Of a stretch of DNA of 39,083 nt, positions 33,181-39,083 are shown in pieces (within the stretch, counting starts at the first letter, position 1; every line of letters begins with the position of its first letter). The notes under the pieces are model-generated. The model was not told the DNA's origin and did no database searches. It saw nothing but the letters and a program-made list of their open reading frames with translations. This DNA comes from Anaerolineae bacterium (GTDB taxonomy: Bacteria > Chloroflexota > Anaerolineae > JAAYZQ01): NCBI GenBank assembly GCA_023544525.1, contig JAMJFU010000011.1, forward strand, positions 1-39,083, read 5' to 3'. The position numbers were made by a program, and so were the translations under genes.

Positions 33181-34308
33181 ATGGGTGAGAAGATCCTCGT
33201 TACAGGTGGAGCGGGCTTTATCGGGTCTTTCCTGGTCGATGCCTTGGTCGAAGGAGGCAACGAGGTACGGGTGTATGACGCACTGGTGCCACAGGTTCAC
33301 GGTCCCGACCAGGCAGCGCCGGCGTATCTGAATCCCGCGACCGAGTTGATCAAGGGAGACATCCGCGATAGAGAGGCGCTCGCCCAGGCATTGGCAGGCA
33401 TCGACGTCGTCTTTCACCTGGCGGCAGCCGTCGGCGTAGGGCAATCGATGTACCAGATCCAATACTACACCGACGTGAATAGCCTGGGTGGCGCCGTCCT
33501 GCTGGACCTGCTGGCCAACGTCAAGCACAACGTGCGCAAGATCGTGGTTGCCTCGTCCATGTCCATTTATGGCGAGGGCAAGTACCACTGCGACGAGCAC
33601 GGCACCGTCTATCCCCGGCTGCGGACCGAAGACCAGCTCAAAGCGCGCCAGTGGGAGATGCGCTGTCCCCACTGCCGGCGCGAGGTGCGCCCACTGCCCA
33701 CAGACGAAGACAAGCCACTCTACCCCACCTCGATCTATGCCATCACCAAGCGAGATCACGAGGAGATGTTCCTGAGCACCGGCTTTGCCTACGGTATTCC
33801 GGCCGTGGCACTCCGGTTCTTTAACACCTACGGGCCACGCCAGGCGCTGTCCAACCCCTACACCGGCGTCATGGCCATCTTCTCCGGGCGTTTGCTGAAT
33901 GAACAACCACCGGTTATCTACGAGGATGGGAAGCAGAGCCGCGATTTTGTCCACGTACGGGACATTGTTCGAGGGCTGCTGTTGGCCATGGAGCGGCCGG
34001 AGGCCGATTACCAGGTCTGCAACCTGGGCACAGGTGCGTCTACCTCGGTGCTCGAGATCGCCGAGATGCTGAGCCAACAACTGACCGGTGGGGAGATCAA
34101 GCCGGAGATCCGGAACCAGTTCCGCGCGGGTGACATCCGGCACTGCTACGCCGACCTGACGGCAGCCCGGCGCCTACTGGGCTTTGAGCCGCGCATCTCG
34201 CTGGCCGAGGGCCTGGACGATCTGCTGGCCTGGGTCCGCGAGCAATCGGCGGAAGATCGCTTCGACCAGGTAGAGAAAGAGCTGGCGAACAAGTCATTGG
34301 TCGTCTGA
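33181..34308 (+). CDS. NAD-dependent epimerase/dehydratase, dTDP-L-rhamnose 4-epimerase-like
   Basis: 375 residues of the extended SDR family. The NAD-binding GGAGFIGS is at residues 7-14, followed by DALVPQVHG, the catalytic serine region VASSMSIYGEGKY and YAITK with Tyr186 and Lys190. A ~30-residue insertion between them contains Cys137 and a CPHC motif (Cys162/Cys165), as I recall for bacterial dTDP-L-rhamnose 4-epimerase (WbiB-like) proteins, and RFFNTYGPRQ follows later. Likely role: interconversion of nucleotide-linked deoxysugars for surface polysaccharide. GGAGG lies upstream of the ATG, somewhat far. A small GC-rich hairpin (34336-34341 with 34353-34358) follows the gene. Confidence 0.82.
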   Translation: MGEKILVTGGAGFIGSFLVDALVEGGNEVRVYDALVPQVHGPDQAAPAYLNPATELIKGDIRDREALAQALAGIDVVFHLAAAVGVGQSMYQIQYYTDVNSLGGAVLLDLLANVKHNVRKIVVASSMSIYGEGKYHCDEHGTVYPRLRTEDQLKARQWEMRCPHCRREVRPLPTDEDKPLYPTSIYAITKRDHEEMFLSTGFAYGIPAVALRFFNTYGPRQALSNPYTGVMAIFSGRLLNEQPPVIYEDGKQSRDFVHVRDIVRGLLLAMERPEADYQVCNLGTGASTSVLEIAEMLSQQLTGGEIKPEIRNQFRAGDIRHCYADLTAARRLLGFEPRISLAEGLDDLLAWVREQSAEDRFDQVEKELANKSLVV

Positions 34309-34428
34309 GATCACGCTGCGGGAGCTGGGCCATACCCCGTCGGCATCCGGGGGACGGGACGCCGGCCGCAGAGCCTGCACGCCCACACAATACGCCCGCC
34401 TCGAGCAGGCATAGGCAAGGAGTGATGA

Positions 34429-35829
34429 ATGAAAAAGAGGGACTATACGCCACTGCTGGCTGACCTGGCCGAAGCGTACGCCCGGCACTCGCCGAAATCC
34501 AGGGCAATCCACGAAAGGGCCGAGGAGGTCTTGGTCGACGGCGGCAGCCACTCACTGCGGCTTATCGAGCCGTTTCCGCCGCGTGTCGTTTCCGCGCGGG
34601 GGGCCTATATCACCGATGAGGATGGTCACTCCATTCTGGATTTCTGGCAGGGGCACCTGGCGAACATCCTGGGCCACAATCCAAGCGTTGTCACAGCCAT
34701 GTTGGCCCGGGCGCTGGAGGAGGGCGTGGGCTTGCAGACAGGCTTTTCCGACCGGCTCCAGGCCGAGACGGCGGAAATCCTGTGCAAGCAGACTGGGGCC
34801 GAGCGGGTGCGCTTTACGACCAGCGGCACCCTGGCCACCATGTACACGATCATCCTCTCGCGAGCCTTTACCGGACGTGACCTGGTCATGAAGGTCGGTG
34901 GCGGATGGCATGGTGCACAGCCGTGGGCGCTGAAAGGCGTAGACTATCATACCAACTCTGAGAACGGGTTCCAAAGGATCGAATCGGGAGGCGTGCCTCT
35001 CGCCGTGGTCGACAAGGTCATCGTGAGCGGTTTCAACGATCCCGAGCGGCTGCGCGAGCACTTCCGGGAGCATGGCGACCGCTTGGCCTGTTTCATTGTC
35101 GAGCCTTTTCTCGGCGCCGGGGGCTTTAAGGCGGCCAGCCTCGAATACCTCCAGACGGCGCGGGAGCTCTGCCACCAGTACGGCGCCGTCCTGATCTTTG
35201 ACGAGGTCATCTCGGGCTTCCGGTTCTGCGCCGGAAGTGCCGGGAGCCTTTACGGTGTCCAGCCCGATCTGGCCACGTTCGGCAAGATCGTCGGGGGCGG
35301 CATGCCCCAGGCGGCCGTCGCCGGGCGAGCAGACATCATGAACCTGGCCGGCCGCCAGAGCGGGAGCAAGGTCAGGTTCTCAGGCGGCACCTATTCGGGA
35401 CATCCGGGTTCACTGTTGGCAGCCAAGACACTCATGACTTACCTGGTAGAGCACGAAGCAGAGATCTATCCCTACCTGGCCAAGACCGGGCAGCGGGCAC
35501 GAGAGATGGCGACGGCCATCTTTGAGGAGGAGGGCATCTGGGCCAGGTGCACAGGGGACGGTGGGGACGTCCTACCGGGCAGCTCCCTGTTTATGATTCA
35601 CTTCCCCTACGACAAGGACACGGAACTGGAGCGGCCAGAGGATTGGTCAGACCCCACCAACTGTGACGTCATCTTGAGCCACAAGGTGCTCGACCTGGCC
35701 CTGCTGCTGGAAGACGTGTTCCTGAGCCGGAGCCATGGTGCGCTGACAGTGGCCCACACGGAAGCTGACCTGGATCGGCTGGGCGATGCGTTCCGCAGCG
35801 CCGCACGCCGCATCAGAAAATACCGCTAG
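34429..35829 (+). CDS. Class III pyridoxal-phosphate aminotransferase (glutamate-1-semialdehyde aminomutase-like)
   Basis: 466 residues. Conserved class III features include the N-terminal ITDEDGHSILDFWQGHLANILGHN block (split here as ITDEDGHSILDFW), RFTTSGTLATMY, IFDEVISGFRF with the cofactor-binding aspartate, and FGKIVGGGMP with the PLP lysine Lys286, then FSGGTYSGHPGSL. It resembles GSA aminomutase more than omega-amino acid transaminases, but no other heme gene is near, so a different substrate is likely. The start follows AAGGAG by 6 bases. It sits 58 bases before the amine-dehydrogenase-like gene and probably shares its pathway. Confidence 0.88.
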   Translation: MKKRDYTPLLADLAEAYARHSPKSRAIHERAEEVLVDGGSHSLRLIEPFPPRVVSARGAYITDEDGHSILDFWQGHLANILGHNPSVVTAMLARALEEGVGLQTGFSDRLQAETAEILCKQTGAERVRFTTSGTLATMYTIILSRAFTGRDLVMKVGGGWHGAQPWALKGVDYHTNSENGFQRIESGGVPLAVVDKVIVSGFNDPERLREHFREHGDRLACFIVEPFLGAGGFKAASLEYLQTARELCHQYGAVLIFDEVISGFRFCAGSAGSLYGVQPDLATFGKIVGGGMPQAAVAGRADIMNLAGRQSGSKVRFSGGTYSGHPGSLLAAKTLMTYLVEHEAEIYPYLAKTGQRAREMATAIFEEEGIWARCTGDGGDVLPGSSLFMIHFPYDKDTELERPEDWSDPTNCDVILSHKVLDLALLLEDVFLSRSHGALTVAHTEADLDRLGDAFRSAARRIRKYR

Positions 35830-35887
35830 GCGTCCGGCTTGGGCCTGGACGGCATTACCATCCTTACCATTCGACAGGAGAAGAACC

Positions 35888-36883
35888 ATGCCAGAGACAA
35901 TCCGGATCGTACAGTATGGACTCGGCCCCATCGGAGCGGCGGTTGCCCGCCACGTGGTCGAGCGCGAGGGCCTGGAGTTGGTCGGCGCAGTAGACATCGA
36001 CCCCGCCAAAAAGGGCAAAGATGCCGGGGAGATCATCGGGCTGGGCCGCCCCCTGGGCTTTCCGGTGACAGGAACCCTGTCTGAGGCCCTGGAGCGGACT
36101 GAGGCCGAGGTAGCACTCCACACTACCAGCTCCTACTTTGACCTCTTCCAGAGCCAGGTGATCGAGATCCTCGAGGCAGGCCTGGACATCGTCTCGACTG
36201 CCGAGGAGCTGTCTTTTCCCTGGCTGGACCACCCGGAAGCGGCCGCCGCCGTCGATGCCGTCGCCCGGCGAGCCGGCAAGACGATCCTTGGCACGGGGGT
36301 GAACCCCGGCTTTATCATGGACTCCCTGCCCCTTTTCCTGACTGCCATCTGCCAGCGCGTGGACCACATCGAAGTGACGCGGGTCATCAACGCCTCCACG
36401 CGGCGGGGGCCCTTCCAGGCCAAGATCGGCTCTGGCCTGACCGTAGAAGACTTCGAGGCCAGGATGGCTGCCGGCCGCATGGGCCACGTGGGGCTGCCCG
36501 AGTCGGTGGCTATGGTCTTTGACACCCTCGGCAAAAAGCTGGTGCGCTACGAGTCCAACGTCGAGCCGGTGCTGGCCGCAGGGACCGTCAAGACGGAGCA
36601 TTTTGAGGTCCAGCCCGGCCAAGTGCGTGGCCTCAAGCAGGTCGCACGCGCCTATGGAGAAGAGGGAGAGTTCGTCGCCCTGACCTTCATCGCCGCCCTG
36701 GAAGCGGGACAGGACGGCGATACGATCAAGATCAGTGGGAAGCCAGACCTGGAGGTCACCCTGGCAGGCACGAATGGCGACCTGGCCACCGTGGCCATTG
36801 CGGTCAATGCCGTCCGCCGGGTGAAGGCAGCCCCGCCCGGCCTGGTCACCATGCGGGATCTGCCCATTGTAACCACCAGCTAG
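35888..36883 (+). CDS. 2,4-diaminopentanoate dehydrogenase (Ord)-like NAD(P)-dependent oxidoreductase
   Basis: 331 residues from the ATG at 35888, after ACAGGAGAAG. The N-terminal Rossmann motif is YGLGPIGAAVARHV, then VGAVDIDPAKKGKDAGE. The DapB-like alpha/beta C-terminal domain carries STAEELSFPW, GTGVNPGFIMDSLP and INASTRRGPFQAKIGSG. This matches the DapB-related 2,4-diaminopentanoate dehydrogenase family of ornithine degradation, which oxidises or reductively aminates a small amino-ketone. The ornithine-pathway partner genes (OrtAB, OrS) are not visible. Genomes often label such proteins dihydrodipicolinate reductase, which the length and C-terminal domain do not support. Confidence 0.8.
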   Translation: MPETIRIVQYGLGPIGAAVARHVVEREGLELVGAVDIDPAKKGKDAGEIIGLGRPLGFPVTGTLSEALERTEAEVALHTTSSYFDLFQSQVIEILEAGLDIVSTAEELSFPWLDHPEAAAAVDAVARRAGKTILGTGVNPGFIMDSLPLFLTAICQRVDHIEVTRVINASTRRGPFQAKIGSGLTVEDFEARMAAGRMGHVGLPESVAMVFDTLGKKLVRYESNVEPVLAAGTVKTEHFEVQPGQVRGLKQVARAYGEEGEFVALTFIAALEAGQDGDTIKISGKPDLEVTLAGTNGDLATVAIAVNAVRRVKAAPPGLVTMRDLPIVTTS

Positions 36884-36911
36884 GGCGATTAAAAGCAGAA
36901 GCCCTTGGCAA

Positions 36912-36961
36912 CAGGAGCACCGATTTAGCGTTCGTGAGTGTTCATAGTATCGGTGCTCCTG
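36912..36961. terminator. Perfect inverted repeat between convergent genes (bidirectional terminator-like)
   Basis: CAGGAGCACCGAT at 36912-36924 and ATCGGTGCTCCTG at 36949-36961 form a perfect 13-base stem with a 24-base loop. It lies between the + strand oxidoreductase stop (36883) and the minus-strand YkgJ-like stop (36988), the usual place for a bidirectional terminator, although no T-run is present. The left arm matches the repeat at 27247-27362 at 21 of 24 positions, so it is likely a copy of a dispersed element. Confidence 0.6.
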
Positions 36962-36987
36962 CGATTCCCCCCGTTCGCGAACTCTGC

Positions 36988-37311
36988 TCACTCCCGCGCC
37001 CGGCCCAAATCCTCCGAGGGACGGGTGGCCCGATCCAGTTCGAGCAACAGCACATAGGCTTCTGCAGTGCTCTCGCCGCACATGTCTGGGCTGGGACGGA
37101 GCCGGACACAGACAGCAGGCCGGTCGGGATGGCCGTACAGCCGGCAGCGGTTGTCTGCGGTTAGCTGCACACAGCGCACGCCTGCCGGCTTGCCTTGCGG
37201 CATACCGGGTATGGGCGAAGAGATGGACAGGACGACACAACAGGCAGCACAGCCTGCACGACATTCCACGCCTAGTTCCCCGCTCTGTAGGTCACTACCA
37301 TTCCCCCGCAT
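36988..37311 (-). CDS. YkgJ-type cysteine cluster protein
   Basis: 107 residues from the ATG at 37311 (a GTG at 37320 is alternative). The cysteine pattern CRAGCAACC, then GVRCVQL, CRLYGHPDRPAVCV and DMCGE is typical of the YkgJ (zinc- or iron-binding) family, with several cysteines suited to metal binding. Biochemical function is unknown. Its first codons overlap the end of the DinB-like gene, so the two are translationally coupled. No good ribosome binding site is seen before either start, as expected if translation continues from dinB. Confidence 0.8.
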   Translation of the reverse strand: MRGNGSDLQSGELGVECRAGCAACCVVLSISSPIPGMPQGKPAGVRCVQLTADNRCRLYGHPDRPAVCVRLRPSPDMCGESTAEAYVLLLELDRATRPSEDLGRARE

Positions 37312-37804
37312 ACGCCACACGGTACGGCTCGAGCTCTCTCGTCGTCAGGGCCCACCGCAGTTCTACCAACTGGCGCAGGTGCAGGAGATCGTGAGCAGCC
37401 CACGATGCCAACAGATCAGCCGCCGTGATCTCTCCCCAGGGCGCCTGGTAGGCCGCCTGCCAACCAGGAGCCTGGAGCGTGCGCAGCCAGGCCAGCGAGT
37501 CCTCGCGTAGCGTCAAGAAGCCTGCCATCGATTCCGCCGGGTCCCGCTCGTTGTAACGCCGCGCTGTCACCCAGCCGGCAGGATCGATCGGAGGCCACGT
37601 CTCCCCCGGCCGGTGAAGGGTATAGTCGATCCGCTGCCGAAAGTCCTCGCGCTCTTCGTCCCAGAGGTGGTTCACCACTTCGAGCATCGACCAGGAATCA
37701 GGGTCCGGCTTCCAGCGCGCCTGCGCATCCGTGATTCCGGCCAGGACCGCTCGAATCGCAGCAGCGCTCTCGGCCATGCGTGCTGCCACCTGCTCAACGT
37801 CCAT
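37295..37804 (-). CDS. DinB/YfiT-type putative metal-dependent hydrolase
   Basis: 169 residues from the ATG at 37804, chosen because AGGAGGTG lies 5 bases upstream; an extension to 37843 has none. The DinB four-helix bundle is shown by SWSMLEVVNHLWDEEREDF, with its histidine, and by AAHDLLHLRQL, whose two histidines complete the His triad that binds a metal. Some DinB-superfamily members transfer thiols such as mycothiol or bacillithiol. This member's substrate is unknown. It has its own promoter at 37865-37894. Confidence 0.85.
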   Translation of the reverse strand: MDVEQVAARMAESAAAIRAVLAGITDAQARWKPDPDSWSMLEVVNHLWDEEREDFRQRIDYTLHRPGETWPPIDPAGWVTARRYNERDPAESMAGFLTLREDSLAWLRTLQAPGWQAAYQAPWGEITAADLLASWAAHDLLHLRQLVELRWALTTRELEPYRVAYAGEW

Positions 37805-37864
37805 CCGGCACCTCCTGCGCATGTTCTTTGGGCGAGGGACCACAGCCCTGCCCCCATGTGGCCC

Positions 37865-37894
37865 ATTATATCACGGGATCCGGTACGTTGGCAA
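37865..37894 (-). promoter_or_regulatory. Promoter for the DinB-like gene (minus strand)
   Basis: On the minus strand TTGCCA (37894-37889) and a perfect TATAAT (37870-37865) are 18 bases apart, with TGA before the -10 as an extended element. Predicted transcription starts about 54 bases before the DinB-like ATG. Confidence 0.7.
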
Positions 37895-37938
37895 TGACCG
37901 TGGGGGCCATCCAGTTCGACTATTATGATGATTCATAT

Positions 37939-37967
37939 TTGACAAATACGCTCTTAGCATCGATAAT
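37939..37967 (+). promoter_or_regulatory. Promoter for the UbiA-family gene
   Basis: TTGACA at 37939-37944 and GATAAT at 37962-37967 are 17 bases apart, an 11/12 match to consensus, set in an A/T-rich stretch. The predicted leader to the ATG at 38032 is about 58 bases and no regulatory RNA is recognised in it. Confidence 0.85.
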
Positions 37968-38031
37968 AGGGGGTGACAACAGGGATAGATGCCGACCGCT
38001 TTTTCGCAGCGTGGGGCGTAGGGAGGGATAG

Positions 38032-39063
38032 ATGGCTCTGGCACAATGGAGGGAAGCACTCAATGGCTGCAACGTCGATGACCCGGCGCAGGCTGATCCG
38101 CTGACGCGGTGGCTGGTCATCAGCCGGGCGTGCGTGTTCTCGATGACGGTCATCTCTGTGCTGATCGGCGTACTGCTCGCCGCCGCCGACGGGTACTACA
38201 GTTGGGGGCTGGCGTTTCTGTCGCTCGTGGGCCTGGTAGCAGCCCACGCGGCGAATAACCTGCTCAACGATTACCTCGACGTCAAGAACGGCGTAGACAC
38301 AGAAGACTATCCCCGCGCGCAGTACTCGCCCCACCCGCTCCTCGGTGGCCTGACCACGCCAGGGAGGCTCCTGCAGGCCGTGCTCCTCCTCAACCTGCTC
38401 GATGCCGCCATCATGCTGTTCCTGGGCCTGGTCGCCGGGCGGCCCTGGGCCTTTGCCTTTGCCGCGGGTGGACTGCTTCTCAGCGTCTTTTACGTGGCCT
38501 GGCCAGTCAAGCTCAAACATCGCGGACTGGGTGAGTTGACGGCGTTGGTAGTCTGGGGGCCGCTGATGACCGGCGGCACGTATTACATCGTGGCCGGGAC
38601 CATCACACCAGCGGTCTGGCTGGCGACGTTGCCCTACGGCCTGCTCGTGGCGACGGTCTTGGTCGGGAAGCACATCGACAAGCGGAGGCAGGATGCAGCC
38701 ATCGGCGTCCACTCCATCCCCGTGCTCTTGGGCGATGAGGCGTCCCGGCGCTTGAACATGGTTCTCATGGTCTCCTTCTTTGTCCTCGTTATCGCCCTCG
38801 TCGTCAGCGGAGCGATGGGCTTCTGGATCTTGCTCACGCTGCTGGCGATGGGCCGGCTGTGGACGGTCTTGCAGCAGTACCGCCGGCCGAAACCGGAAGC
38901 CGCCCCGGCAGGCTGGACCGTGTGGCCGCTGTGGTACGTTGGCTGGGCCATGCTCCTGAACCGGCGTGCCGGCCAGTTGTTCATCCTGGGCATGGTCCTC
39001 AACGTCCTGTGGAGCCTGGCCCGCGGCACTCTGTTGAGCAAGGTCGCCCTGCCGTGGGTTTGA
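38032..39063 (+). CDS. UbiA-family prenyltransferase, MenA-like
   Basis: 343 residues, start after AGGGAGGGATAG. The first aspartate-rich motif NDYLDVKNGVD (about residue 81) and the second, HIDKRRQDAAIG (about residue 212), are the Mg-prenyl-diphosphate-binding sites of UbiA enzymes. Multiple hydrophobic helices follow the usual nine-helix pattern. The sequence around the first motif (YSPHPLLGGL) and length fit 1,4-dihydroxy-2-naphthoate prenyltransferase (MenA) better than UbiA or heme O synthase, but other UbiA enzymes of quinone or lipid synthesis are possible. No men gene is in the window. It ends 20 bases before the window edge. Confidence 0.85.
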   Translation: MALAQWREALNGCNVDDPAQADPLTRWLVISRACVFSMTVISVLIGVLLAAADGYYSWGLAFLSLVGLVAAHAANNLLNDYLDVKNGVDTEDYPRAQYSPHPLLGGLTTPGRLLQAVLLLNLLDAAIMLFLGLVAGRPWAFAFAAGGLLLSVFYVAWPVKLKHRGLGELTALVVWGPLMTGGTYYIVAGTITPAVWLATLPYGLLVATVLVGKHIDKRRQDAAIGVHSIPVLLGDEASRRLNMVLMVSFFVLVIALVVSGAMGFWILLTLLAMGRLWTVLQQYRRPKPEAAPAGWTVWPLWYVGWAMLLNRRAGQLFILGMVLNVLWSLARGTLLSKVALPWV

Positions 39064-39083
39064 GACGCCGTCATAAGCATCGT

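Noticed and set aside
33003-33188. 61-codon + strand ORF in the leader of the epimerase gene
   Set aside because: Its ATG overlaps the -10 hexamer of the promoter and would lie upstream of the transcription start; no ribosome binding site and no recognisable protein. It also overlaps the epimerase start in another frame.
35864-37264. 466-codon minus-strand ORF across the Ord-like gene
   Set aside because: Antisense shadow; it also spans the inverted repeat and overlaps the real YkgJ-like gene in another frame.
37780-38031. 83-codon + strand ORF before the UbiA-family gene
   Set aside because: It runs through the DinB-like promoter and the -35/-10 of the next gene; no family or ribosome binding site.
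1-39083. CRISPR arrays, tRNA or rRNA genes, insertion sequences, phage genes
   Set aside because: No regularly spaced direct repeats, clover-leaf candidates in intergenic regions, transposase motifs or phage proteins were found; every intergenic gap is under 300 bases.

Overview
This is a 39 kb, GC-rich bacterial chromosome segment, densely packed and almost entirely on the + strand. Gene content is that of a free-living bacterium: a pyruvate dehydrogenase complex next to a ferredoxin-linked 2-oxoacid oxidoreductase, a LonH-type protease, a baeRF-type eRF1-like protein, a type IIA topoisomerase pair and a MenA/UbiA-type prenyltransferase. The mix, the GC bias, the GTG starts and the dispersed palindromic repeats suggest Chloroflexota (Anaerolineae-like). 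That placement is inference; no rRNA or other phylogenetic marker is present. I found no tRNA, rRNA, CRISPR array, insertion sequence or phage gene.

Layout. 1-2.9 kb: the 3' end of an MgtC/SapB membrane protein, a DksA/TraR zinc-finger protein, an Asp-box (BNR) propeller protein and a quinone-oxidoreductase-type MDR enzyme. 2.94-3.07 kb: a palindromic repeat. 3.1-12 kb: a probable long operon of lonH-like protease, two-domain universal stress protein, isochorismatase-family hydrolase and pdhA-pdhB-pdhC-lpd. 12-12.5 kb: osmC with its own promoter. 12.6-20.5 kb: korA-korB, translationally coupled MmgE/PrpD, a phosphosulfolactate-synthase (ComA) homologue, an HPF/RaiA-like small protein, a YihY membrane protein and a baeRF3-type protein. 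20.5-27.3 kb: a glycoside cluster of GT4, GH63/MGH-like hydrolase, divergent GT20 (OtsA-like), second GT4 and an OtsB-type phosphatase. 27.5-32.1 kb: gyrB-gyrA-type genes behind a near-consensus promoter. 32.1-32.9 kb (minus strand): pncC/cinA C-terminal domain and a DUF6504-like protein. 33.2-36.9 kb: a sugar-nucleotide epimerase, a class III aminotransferase and a 2,4-diaminopentanoate-dehydrogenase-like enzyme. 37-37.8 kb (minus strand): DinB-like and YkgJ-like proteins. 38-39.06 kb: a UbiA-family prenyltransferase.

How the parts may work together. Pyruvate or a related 2-oxoacid can be oxidised by the NAD-linked PDH complex or by the ferredoxin-linked KorAB enzyme. The stress genes (universal stress protein, OsmC, LonH, HPF-like, baeRF) and the trehalose-type cluster suggest stationary-phase or osmotic/desiccation survival. 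The places most worth a second look are the glycoside cluster with its altered GT20 signature, the korB-MmgE-ComA coupling, the HPF-like/baeRF neighbourhood, the GyrA with non-canonical residues at both quinolone positions, and two related inverted repeats, one of which supplies the last codons of otsB.
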